Below are positions 1 through 8,817 of a DNA stretch of 64,000 bases, piece after piece (position 1 is the first letter of the stretch; every line of letters starts with the position of its first letter). Origin of the DNA: Weeksellaceae bacterium (lineage in GTDB: Bacteria > Bacteroidota > Bacteroidia > Flavobacteriales > Weeksellaceae); the NCBI GenBank assembly GCA_949788275.1, contig OX460916.1:2294001-2358000 (forward strand), in the 5' to 3' direction. A program made the position numbers and the translations under genes. The notes under the pieces are model-generated. The model was not told where the DNA came from, searched no databases, and saw only the letters and a list, made by a program, of their open reading frames with translations.

Positions 1-14
1 CCAATTTTAATTTG

Positions 15-22
15 TAACTTTG
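15..22 (+). promoter_or_regulatory. Bacteroidota -7 promoter element upstream of the ABC-F gene
   Basis: The octamer TAACTTTG, followed by C, matches the Bacteroidota -7 consensus TAnnTTTG and lies 35 bases before the start codon. The -33 region would fall at or beyond the window edge, so only half of the promoter can be judged. Confidence 0.5.
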
Positions 23-56
23 CCGAAAGGTTAATACAAACATCATACCAAAAATT

Positions 57-1679
57 ATGTTAAATGTTTCTAATTTATCACTTCAGTTCGGAAAGCGCGT
101 TCTTTTTGACGAAGTTAATATAAAATTTACAAATGGCAATTGCTACGGTATTATCGGTGCCAATGGGGCGGGTAAATCGACCTTCCTAAAAATACTATCT
201 GGAGAGATCGATCCTACTGCTGGACAAGTTTCTTTAGAAAAAGGAAAACGCATGTCGGTTCTAGAACAGAATCACTTTAAATATGACGAATTCACGGTTT
301 TAGATACGGTTTTACGCGGAAATAAAGTTTTATACGCTATTAAAGAACGTATGGACGCTTTATATGCTAAAGAAGATTTCTCGGAAGAAGATGGAATTAA
401 AGCTGGTGAGCTAGGACTTCAATACGAAGAAATGGATGGATGGAATTCAGAATCGGACGCCTCGACACTTTTGTCGAACGTAGGAATCGATCCAGACATT
501 CATTATACGCTAATGGGCGATTTAGATAACAAAGCGAAAGTTCGTATCTTAATTGCACAAGCTTTATTTGGAAATCCAGACGTGCTAATCTTAGATGAGC
601 CTACCAACGAATTGGATGTAAATACAATTTCTTGGTTAGAGGATTTCTTAGCGAACTTCGAAAACACCGTTATCGTTGTTTCCCATGACCGTCACTTCTT
701 AGACTCGGTATGTACGCATATCTGTGATTTAGATTTCAGCAAATTGAACTTGTACTCGGGTAACTATACCTTCTGGTACCAGTCGTCTCAATTAGCAGCC
801 AAGCAAAGAGCTCAACAAAACAAAAAATCGGAAGAAAAGAAAAAAGAATTACAAGATTTCATCGCTCGTTTCTCTTCGAACGTTGCAAAAGCGAAACAAG
901 CGACTGCGCGTAAGAAAATGATTGAGAAATTAAATATCGAAGACATTAAGCCTTCTTCACGTCGTTACCCTGCATTAATCTGGGAACAATCGCGTGAAGC
1001 AGGAGATCAAATCTTAGATATCGACAACCTTTCAGCTTCGGTTGATGGTGAAGTGTTATTTAAAGACGTTCACATCAACTTAAAGAAAGGCGATAAAATT
1101 GCCGTGTTCTCTCGCAATTCGAAAGCGGTGTCTCAATTCTTTGAAGTACTAGCCGGAAAAGCGCAACCAGATTCAGGAGAAATCAACTGGGGGATTACAA
1201 CGACTCAAGCTTACCTTCCACTAGACAATACCGATTTCTTTAAAGAAGATATCAATTTAGTGGATTGGTTACGTCAGTACACAGAGAACGACGAAGAGCG
1301 TCACGAAGAATTTATGCGTGGTTTCTTAGGAAAAATGCTTTTCTCTGGTGACGAAGCATTAAAAAAATCATCTGTTTTATCAGGGGGTGAAAAAATGCGT
1401 TGTATGTTTTCTCGCATGATGCTTCTACGCGCCAATGTCTTGTTATTAGACGAGCCAACAGGTCACTTAGACTTAGAGTCTATTACCGCATTGAATAACT
1501 CATTACAAGGCTTTAAAGGCACAATTATCATGGCCTCTCATGATCACGAATTAGTTGAAACCACTTGTAACCGTATTATTGAATTAACTCCTAACGGAAT
1601 CATTGATCGTTATATGACGTACGATGAATTCTTAGAAGACGATAAAGTAAATGAATTGAAAGCGAAAATGTACGTTTAA
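57..1679 (+). CDS. ABC-F family ATPase (YbiT-like), duplicated ATPase domains
   Basis: A soluble protein of 540 residues with two ABC ATPase domains and no membrane segment, as in ABC-F translation factors that act on the ribosome. The first domain has an intact Walker A (GANGAGKS, residues 34-41) and Walker B (VLILDE, 176-181). A charged linker rich in Lys and Glu occupies about 245-300. The second domain has an intact signature LSGGEK (441-446) and Walker B (VLLLDE). The first signature is degenerate (LDNKAK at about 156-161) and the second P-loop lacks the GKS core (FSRNSKAV, 351-358). One composite ATP site therefore looks complete and the other looks inactive. The closest architecture I know is YbiT, whose second P-loop is also atypical. 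It is followed at once by a strong terminator. Confidence 0.85.
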   Translation: MLNVSNLSLQFGKRVLFDEVNIKFTNGNCYGIIGANGAGKSTFLKILSGEIDPTAGQVSLEKGKRMSVLEQNHFKYDEFTVLDTVLRGNKVLYAIKERMDALYAKEDFSEEDGIKAGELGLQYEEMDGWNSESDASTLLSNVGIDPDIHYTLMGDLDNKAKVRILIAQALFGNPDVLILDEPTNELDVNTISWLEDFLANFENTVIVVSHDRHFLDSVCTHICDLDFSKLNLYSGNYTFWYQSSQLAAKQRAQQNKKSEEKKKELQDFIARFSSNVAKAKQATARKKMIEKLNIEDIKPSSRRYPALIWEQSREAGDQILDIDNLSASVDGEVLFKDVHINLKKGDKIAVFSRNSKAVSQFFEVLAGKAQPDSGEINWGITTTQAYLPLDNTDFFKEDINLVDWLRQYTENDEERHEEFMRGFLGKMLFSGDEALKKSSVLSGGEKMRCMFSRMMLLRANVLLLDEPTGHLDLESITALNNSLQGFKGTIIMASHDHELVETTCNRIIELTPNGIIDRYMTYDEFLEDDKVNELKAKMYV

Positions 1680-1690
1680 ATTTATTACAC

Positions 1691-1733
1691 CCATAAAAAA
1701 ACCTGCTTGTTAACAAGCAGGTTTTTTTATGGG
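1691..1733. terminator. Bidirectional intrinsic terminator after the ABC-F gene
   Basis: The arms ACCTGCTTGT and ACAAGCAGGT form a GC-rich stem flanked by A-tracts on the left and T-tracts on the right, 20 bases after the stop codon. The stem extends outward through CCATAAAA and TTTTATGG. Confidence 0.9.
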
Positions 1734-1822
1734 TTTTTTTATGTTTTTTTTTTCTTTTCTTTAAAGACTAGGCAGAAGCTTTCTTTTTTAAAACTCTAAA
1801 AGATCAAAATCGATTCAAAAAA

Positions 1823-1850
1823 AAATCCGGTTATAACTAACCGGATTTTT
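1823..1850 (-). terminator. Intrinsic terminator of gyrB
   Basis: The arms AATCCGGTTA and TAACCGGATT form a 10-bp stem with a 4-base loop. On the minus strand it is followed by a long T-run (the A-tract before it on the plus strand), 20 bases past the gyrB stop codon. Confidence 0.85.
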
Positions 1851-1870
1851 ATATCATAAAAGTGTCTTAA

Positions 1871-3901
<2,031 letters not shown>

Positions 3902-3904
3902 TTA

Positions 3905-3936
3905 ACCAAAAATAGCCTAGTAATTACTAGGCTATT
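3905..3936 (-). terminator. Intrinsic terminator of the GAF-rsmG operon
   Basis: The arms AATAGCCTAGTAA and TTACTAGGCTATT form a perfect palindrome. On the minus strand the stem is followed by TTTTTGG, 22 bases past the rsmG stop codon. Confidence 0.8.
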
Positions 3937-3957
3937 GCATTTTATAATGGGATAATT

Positions 3958-4584
3958 TTAGATATCTTTCTTTTCTAAATAAACCACTTTCTTGGTTTCG
4001 AAAAAATCATCGCGAAAGAAATCGGCGATTGGATAGAGAACTGCGTTGGGAAAATCGGCTAATTCTTCGGTTAAATCACCGCCTTTAAGGTAGAGTAAGC
4101 CATTGGGTAGCGGATTGTTGTTTGCCTTGTTAAACTTGCCTCTAATCCATTCTGCGAAGCGTGGCATGGCTGTTACGGCGCGACTAACGACGAAGTCGTA
4201 GGTTTCGTGTAACTCTTCGGCTCTTTTTTGCTCCGCTTTTACATTGGTTAATCCCAATCCTTGTGCAACACCTTCCACAACTTTAATCTTTTTGCCAATA
4301 GAATCCACTAAGTGAAACTGAACATTGGGAAATAGAATAGCTAAAGGAATTCCTGGTAGTCCACCTCCAGTTCCTACATCTAGTACAGAAGAACCATCGG
4401 CGAACGGCATCACTTTCGCTATGGCTAAAGAATGTAAAATATGGTTGGTGTATAGTTCGTCAATATCTTTTCTAGAAACTACATTAATCTTATCGTTCCA
4501 TTCTTTGTATAATCCACCTATCGCCTGAAATTGTTCAATTTGCTTGGGTGTTAAATTGGGGAAATATTCTAAAATCTGTTCCAT
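3958..4584 (-). CDS. rsmG: 16S rRNA (guanine-527 N7) methyltransferase RsmG
   Basis: A class I SAM-dependent methyltransferase that modifies G527 of 16S rRNA. The 208-residue length is typical. The SAM-binding motif VLDVGTGGGLPGIPLAI lies near residues 66-82, followed by the conserved acidic residue of FHLVDSIGKK. The family segment VVSRAVTAMPRF is near residues 132-143. It is transcribed just after the GAF-domain gene, with only 2 bases between them, which suggests a shared transcript. Loss of RsmG is known in other bacteria to give low-level streptomycin resistance. Confidence 0.92.
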   Translation of the reverse strand: MEQILEYFPNLTPKQIEQFQAIGGLYKEWNDKINVVSRKDIDELYTNHILHSLAIAKVMPFADGSSVLDVGTGGGLPGIPLAILFPNVQFHLVDSIGKKIKVVEGVAQGLGLTNVKAEQKRAEELHETYDFVVSRAVTAMPRFAEWIRGKFNKANNNPLPNGLLYLKGGDLTEELADFPNAVLYPIADFFRDDFFETKKVVYLEKKDI

Positions 4585-4586
4585 GG

Positions 4587-5033
4587 TTAAATAATTTCAG
4601 CAATTTTATCACACACATAGGTTAAGAAATCGACATCTTCTTGGCTGAAAGGATCAATCACATGTGAATCGATATCAATTTGACCTATATTTTCACCATC
4701 CTTTAAAATGGGTACAACGATTTCTGACTTCGTGGTTAATGAGCAAGCCAAATAATTATCTTGTGCATGAACATCAGGCACAACAAAAACCTCATTGGAT
4801 TCGGCTACTTGTCCACAGATTCCTTTACCGTAAGGAATAATGGTGTGATCTGTCGGTTCTCCGACATAAGGCCCTAACTTTAATTCGTTGCGATCTCCGT
4901 TTTTAAAATAGAACCCCACCCAATTGTAGTAATCGATTTCATCGCTTAACAGCTGACAGATCATCTGTAAACGATCATCAATAGGCGTTGTACTCTCGAG
5001 GATCACGTTAATTCGTGTATGTAAATTTTGCAT
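4587..5033 (-). CDS. GAF-domain protein related to free methionine-(R)-sulfoxide reductase
   Basis: A 148-residue single GAF domain resembling MsrC/YebR, which reduces free methionine-(R)-sulfoxide. Family hallmarks seen are WVGFYF (38-43), the GKGICG loop with Cys73, DVHA (87-90), and LAC with Cys97 followed by SEIVVP. These two cysteines align with Cys94 and Cys118 of the E. coli enzyme. The residue ten before Cys73, where E. coli has Cys84, is His63. Cys118 is the catalytic cysteine in E. coli and Cys84 takes part in its disulfide cycle, so reductase activity is possible but not assured. It precedes rsmG in a two-gene unit. Confidence 0.75.
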   Translation of the reverse strand: MQNLHTRINVILESTTPIDDRLQMICQLLSDEIDYYNWVGFYFKNGDRNELKLGPYVGEPTDHTIIPYGKGICGQVAESNEVFVVPDVHAQDNYLACSLTTKSEIVVPILKDGENIGQIDIDSHVIDPFSQEDVDFLTYVCDKIAEII

Positions 5034-5099
5034 ATATTCTATGATTAGAAAGCAAATTTAAGGATTAAGTAAGGAAAAGAAAAAGTGTTTTATTTAGTT

Positions 5100-5107
5100 T
5101 ATATTTG
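5100..5107 (+). promoter_or_regulatory. -7 promoter element of xrtF
   Basis: TATATTTG matches TAnnTTTG exactly and lies 16 bases before the internal ATG chosen for xrtF. It lies inside the longer open frame, which argues against the upstream start at 5085. Confidence 0.45.
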
Positions 5108-5123
5108 TTGTATATCGATTTCT

Positions 5124-5672
5124 ATGAAAGAATTTAAACCCTTAGTTTTATTTTTACTGCGTTTTCTGGGTACTTATGTCGGTTTAACGTGGCTGTACTA
5201 CATCTATTTGAATCGTTATCTCCCTTTTGGGCAAGCAGATCCATTTACTAAATTCACTGCAAAAGCGACCAAATGGGGTTTAAATGCAACAGGAACACCC
5301 ACCAGCACGTTGGAGGTTCCAAGGGAGGAATTTGTACGCATTTTAATCGATGGAGAGTACATTTCATTTGTGAACGAAGGCTGTAATGCCATCTCCATTG
5401 TTATTATCTTTATCGCCTTTATTGTCGCCTTTTACACCAATATAAAACAAACCTTGGGTTATATCATCGCGGGGTTGGTGCTGATTTTTATAATGAATGT
5501 ATCTCGGATTATGTTGTTGAGTTATATCTTTAAATACATGCCCGACTATGGTAAAATTGGGCACGACTACTTATTTCCGGCAATTTTATATGGTACGATC
5601 GTTGCGTTGTGGTTGGTGTGGATTAAATACTTTGTGATCCCTTATAAAAAAGAGCATGCAGAAAATCATTAA
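5124..5672 (+). CDS. xrtF: Exosortase family protein XrtF
   Basis: A polytopic inner-membrane cysteine transpeptidase-like protein of the exosortase/archaeosortase superfamily, 182 residues from the chosen ATG. The three exosortase active-site residues are present: Cys87 in NEGCNAI, Arg128 in NVSRIM and His147 in GHDYLF, each at the edge of a hydrophobic segment. About five membrane helices are visible (near 6-28, 86-104, 108-126, 127-138 and 150-172). Exosortases are thought to cleave C-terminal sorting signals at the membrane. The next gene overlaps it and matches the small partner usually found with XrtF. No substrate with an obvious exosortase-type C-terminus is seen in this window. Confidence 0.85.
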   Translation: MKEFKPLVLFLLRFLGTYVGLTWLYYIYLNRYLPFGQADPFTKFTAKATKWGLNATGTPTSTLEVPREEFVRILIDGEYISFVNEGCNAISIVIIFIAFIVAFYTNIKQTLGYIIAGLVLIFIMNVSRIMLLSYIFKYMPDYGKIGHDYLFPAILYGTIVALWLVWIKYFVIPYKKEHAENH

Positions 5673-6108
5673 TTATACATTAGCGGCGCTATGCGTTATA
5701 GGCTTAATCTTGGTTCGTCGGTTTGAGGATGTTTTATTCTATGACCCGTTTTTAAATTATTTTCATTTGACGGGTGCCGATAGGAGTTATCCGACGATTG
5801 ATCGAATCGACTTGAATGTGAGTTTACTATTTCGGTATAGCTTAAATGCCATTTTAACCCTTTGCATTGTATTTTTCCTATTTGGAAAGCGCAAATACGT
5901 GCAATTTACAGCCCTTGTTCTGGTTATTGGTTTCCTTGTCTTATTACCGATTATGAATTATCTGTTGGTGGATTTTTCAAAGGCGCATGAAATGATTTTA
6001 TTTTATGTACGTCGCTTCATCATACAACCGATGTTTTTATTGGTTTTAGTACCCTGTTTTTTCTATCAACAAATTCAACAAAAAAAACGACCAAGCACAA
6101 TGGCTTAG
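5656..6108 (+). CDS. Exosortase F system-associated membrane protein
   Basis: A 150-residue integral membrane protein overlapping the 3' end of xrtF by 17 bases, which implies translational coupling. Hydrophobic segments lie near residues 5-22, 58-74, 82-103 and 119-136. The loop after the first helix is rich in aromatic and acidic residues (RRFEDVLFYDPFL). Position, size and topology match the small protein found next to XrtF across Flavobacteriia. Its role is unknown; a chaperone or accessory function for the exosortase is an inference from linkage alone. Confidence 0.75.
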   Translation: MQKIINYTLAALCVIGLILVRRFEDVLFYDPFLNYFHLTGADRSYPTIDRIDLNVSLLFRYSLNAILTLCIVFFLFGKRKYVQFTALVLVIGFLVLLPIMNYLLVDFSKAHEMILFYVRRFIIQPMFLLVLVPCFFYQQIQQKKRPSTMA

Positions 6109-6115
6109 TCGTTTT
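6084..6115 (+). terminator. Intrinsic terminator overlapping the end of the xrtF operon
   Basis: The arms AAAACGACCAAGC and GCTTAGTCGTTTT pair with one mismatch. The stop codon of the exosortase-associated gene lies inside the right arm. T-rich sequence follows. Confidence 0.75.
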
Positions 6116-6140
6116 ATATTCTTAAAGAAATGCGAAAAAA

Positions 6141-6461
6141 TTAATCCAACGGATTTAGACCTTCGTTATCTCTTTGTTTTTGTTTTTCAAGTTCTTCTTG
6201 CTCGATTGCATATTGAGCTTTTACTTCCGCTTCGCGCAATTTTTGCTCTTCTACAATTCGGGCATTTTTACGGTTGATGGCTTTGTATTTAAACAGCCAT
6301 CCTAAGAAACCGCCGATGATCATTCCGACTCCTGCTCCACCTGTAATACCGATAACGAATTCTTTATCTGCGATAAAACGGGTATAATCTAAGCCCATAA
6401 ACGAATACATGGCTAAACTAATACCGATTAGTAAAAGGCCTATAATGGTAGAATATGTCAT
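6141..6461 (-). CDS. Small two-helix membrane protein of unknown function
   Basis: I do not recognise this family. The 106-residue protein has two hydrophobic helices (about 3-23 and 37-58, the second Gly-rich with GGAGVGMIIGG). They are followed by a strongly charged, probably coiled-coil cytoplasmic tail rich in Glu, Lys and Gln (about 65-100). It is read just after rlmB with a 20-base gap and may share its transcript. Confidence 0.6.
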   Translation of the reverse strand: MTYSTIIGLLLIGISLAMYSFMGLDYTRFIADKEFVIGITGGAGVGMIIGGFLGWLFKYKAINRKNARIVEEQKLREAEVKAQYAIEQEELEKQKQRDNEGLNPLD

Positions 6462-6481
6462 AATTTAGGTTTTTATAATGC

Positions 6482-7228
6482 TTATAATTTGGCTGCCATA
6501 CGCTGACGAACCGCTTCATAAAGAACAGCACCACAGGCAACTGATACATTTAAAGAAGCTGTTTGACCAATCATAGGCAATTTAATCATATTATCTGATA
6601 TTTTCAAAATAGAATCGGAAACACCATCTTCTTCACTCCCCATAACAATTGCACAAGGCACCGCGAAATCAACTTCGTATAAGAAATCAGACGCTTTTTC
6701 TGAAGCACTCATAATGGCAATTCCTGAGGCTTGTAAATAATCGATGGTTTTACGTAAACTCTCTTCTCTACACACGGGAATATTATACAATGCACCCGTT
6801 GATGTTTTAATGGCATCGGCATTGATAGAGGCTGAACCTTTAAATGGAACAATGATCGCATCGACACCAACACATTCTGCTGTACGAGCAATAGCACCAA
6901 AATTACGTACATCACTTACGCGATCTAAGATTAAAATAAAAGGTGTTTTTCCTTGTTCAAAAATCTGAGGAAGAACGTTTTCAATTTTATCAAACTCAAT
7001 TGGCGAGATAAAAGCATACACTCCTTGGTGGTTTTTACCGGTTAAACGGTTTAACTTTTCAAGTGGTACATAGCTTACTGGTATTTCATGTTCAGTGATT
7101 AATTTTCTTAATTCATAGAAAATTTCACCTTGCAAACCTTTCTGTACAAATAACTTATCTACGGTTTTCCCTGCTTCAATCGCTTCAATTACGGGTCTTA
7201 AACCAAATACTGCTCCTTCGTCTTTCAT
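6482..7228 (-). CDS. rlmB: 23S rRNA (guanosine-2'-O)-methyltransferase RlmB (SpoU/TrmH family)
   Basis: A SPOUT-fold methyltransferase expected to methylate the 2'-OH of G2251 in 23S rRNA. The N-terminal 75 residues form the L30e-like RNA-binding domain (GLRPVIEAI). The catalytic domain contains motif 1 DRVSDVRNFGAIARTAE near residues 102-118, motif 2 IVMGSEEDGVS near 193-203, and motif 3 LPMIGQTASLNVSVACGAVLYE near 217-238, which together make the knotted SAM site. The 248-residue length is typical. TrmH tRNA methyltransferase is the alternative, but the N-terminal domain favours RlmB. Confidence 0.88.
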   Translation of the reverse strand: MKDEGAVFGLRPVIEAIEAGKTVDKLFVQKGLQGEIFYELRKLITEHEIPVSYVPLEKLNRLTGKNHQGVYAFISPIEFDKIENVLPQIFEQGKTPFILILDRVSDVRNFGAIARTAECVGVDAIIVPFKGSASINADAIKTSTGALYNIPVCREESLRKTIDYLQASGIAIMSASEKASDFLYEVDFAVPCAIVMGSEEDGVSDSILKISDNMIKLPMIGQTASLNVSVACGAVLYEAVRQRMAAKL

Positions 7229-7233
7229 AAATG

Positions 7234-7241
7234 CAAAGATA
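7234..7241 (-). promoter_or_regulatory. -7 promoter element immediately before rlmB
   Basis: On the minus strand this reads TATCTTTG, followed by C, a very good TAnnTTTGC match ending only 5 bases before the rlmB start codon. If used, the transcript would be leaderless or nearly so. Confidence 0.5.
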
Positions 7242-7255
7242 ATTATTCTGTAGAC

Positions 7256-7519
7256 TTATTTTCTAATTCTTTGCCTAAGTTTAATCAAATAAGCAGGTAG
7301 GGACAAATACAATAGTGATACGAGAATCACCAACATCAATAAATTGGGTAATGTTAGTCGAAAATGGATTAATTTTGAAACAACAGAGGTGACCATAAGA
7401 ACCACTAACAGGGTTTGAAAATAGAAATGGCCAAACAACTTTTGTCCTAGGGGTTTATTCCTTAGATACATAAAAGCGAACCCGAGCAATAATATTGTAA
7501 GTAGTGCTGAAATTTTCAT
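7256..7519 (-). CDS. Small hydrophobic membrane protein of unknown function
   Basis: An 87-residue protein of three predicted membrane helices (about 3-17, 32-48 and 56-78) with a basic C-terminus (KLRQRIRK). I do not recognise a family. It lies 27 bases upstream of rlmB on the same strand and divergent from thyA. Confidence 0.5.
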   Translation of the reverse strand: MKISALLTILLLGFAFMYLRNKPLGQKLFGHFYFQTLLVVLMVTSVVSKLIHFRLTLPNLLMLVILVSLLYLSLPAYLIKLRQRIRK

Positions 7520-7593
7520 AAAGTTTACCTAATTTTGAACAATCGAACAGATCGAATAAAGGTCCTGTAATTAATAAATAAAGGTACAATAAA

Positions 7594-8388
7594 ATGCAAA
7601 ACTATTTAAATCTTTGTGAACAAGTAATGAAAGAAGGTTCTTTTAAGGAAGATCGTACAGGAACGGGAACCAAAAGTATTTTTGGCCATCAGATGCGATT
7701 TGATTTAGCCAAAGGATTTCCTTTAGTTACCACAAAGAAATTGCATTTAAAATCGATTATCTATGAATTGCTTTGGTTCTTAAAAGGGGATACCAATACC
7801 GCTTTTTTAACCGAAAACGGGGTAAAAATATGGAATGAATGGGCCGATGAAAACGGTGATTTAGGACCTGTTTATGGGCATCAATGGCGTAGTTGGGGAA
7901 CACCGAATGGTGGAGCAATTGACCAAATTAGCCAAGCGATTGACCAAATTAAGCACAATCCTGATTCTCGTCGTATTATTGTCTCTGCTTGGAATGTGGG
8001 TGAACTGGATCAGATGGCTTTGGCGCCTTGCCACGCCTTTTTTCAATTCTATGTAAATGATGGGAAATTATCGTTACAACTCTACCAACGCAGTGCAGAT
8101 ATTTTCTTAGGCGTTCCGTTTAATATTGCTTCTTATGCTTTACTACTAATGATGGTTGCCCAAGTTTGCGCGTTAGAGGTTGGCGACTTTGTACACACCT
8201 TTGGGGATGCCCATATTTACCAAAATCATTACGAGCAAGTGGAACTTCAGATGAGTCGTACCCCCTATCCCCTTCCTACGATGAAATTAAATAAAGCCGT
8301 CACTTCTATCTTCGATTTTACCTATGAAGATTTCGAATTAATCGATTATCAAGCTCATCCACACATTAAAGGGCAAGTTGCTGTATAG
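7594..8388 (+). CDS. thyA: Thymidylate synthase
   Basis: Converts dUMP to dTMP with methylene-tetrahydrofolate as carbon donor and reductant, yielding dihydrofolate. At 264 residues it has the same length as the E. coli enzyme. The nucleophile is Cys146 in [10 protein letters not shown], and the dUMP-binding loop [19 protein letters not shown] follows at about 166-184. The N-terminal [11 protein letters not shown] loop is also present. folA, whose product regenerates tetrahydrofolate, lies 3 kb downstream beyond the aminopeptidase gene. A TAATTTTG -7-like motif lies at 7530-7537. Confidence 0.96.
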   Translation: MQNYLNLCEQVMKEGSFKEDRTGTGTKSIFGHQMRFDLAKGFPLVTTKKLHLKSIIYELLWFLKGDTNTAFLTENGVKIWNEWADENGDLGPVYGHQWRSWGTPNGGAIDQISQAIDQIKHNPDSRRIIVSAWNVGELDQMALAPCHAFFQFYVNDGKLSLQLYQRSADIFLGVPFNIASYALLLMMVAQVCALEVGDFVHTFGDAHIYQNHYEQVELQMSRTPYPLPTMKLNKAVTSIFDFTYEDFELIDYQAHPHIKGQVAV

Positions 8389-8458
8389 TGAGAGCTGAGG
8401 TATTAGATGTGAGATTTGAGATGTTGGATATTAGATTTTAGATTTGAGGTGGTGGGTG
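8389..8458 (+). repeat. Degenerate heptamer array (ten 7-bp units, about TTAGATT/TGAGATG)
   Basis: Immediately after the thyA stop codon, ten consecutive 7-base units run without an indel: TGAGAGC, TGAGGTA, TTAGATG, TGAGATT, TGAGATG, TTGGATA, TTAGATT, TTAGATT, TGAGGTG, GTGGGTG. The consensus is T(T/G)AGATN. No open frame covers it. The stretch between this array and the palindromic repeat at 8573 shows nothing I can name. Confidence 0.7.
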
Positions 8459-8572
8459 AGTTTTTAAGATTCAGACGCCATGAACAGCCGACGTTCTATT
8501 ATTCCACGATGAACAAATCTACAAGCGTTCAAGGCGTTTCTATTTCCCTTGGGTACATAGAATAGAAAGGCT

Positions 8573-8666
8573 TGCGGCAGGGATAGTAGCAATTGTTTGA
8601 GCTTTTTGGTGAAGTGAAACGAAACCGAAAAGCGAGTGCGGATAGCCCGGCGCGTAGCGGCCGCCC
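8573..8666 (+). repeat. Dispersed intergenic palindromic repeat, copy A
   Basis: Head box TGCGGCAGGGATAG, central imperfect hairpin (arms GCTTTTTGGT at 8601-8610 and ACCGAAAAGC at 8624-8633), and tail GATAGCCCGGCGCGTAGCGG followed by CCGCCC. It is nearly identical to copy B at 29477. GC content is much higher than in the surroundings. Confidence 0.8.
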
Positions 8667-8817
8667 AAATACTTTAAAATTCCGCTTAAATGTTAATTTT
8701 TTTAAAAATTATACCCCTAATCTGATCCTTAACAGCTTCTACCCCTAAATAATTGACTACCTTCCCTTGTCTTCTAGAGACAAATCGATAAATCAACAAG
8801 ATTATAAAATAAATACG

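Noticed and set aside
8389-8458. A CRISPR array
   Set aside because: Units are only 7 bases, without spacers, and no cas genes are nearby. No CRISPR-like array exists in the window.
8767-8817. Upstream start of the M1 aminopeptidase (17 extra codons)
   Set aside because: The extension would bury the signal peptide. The ATG at 8818 gives a clean exported N-terminus.
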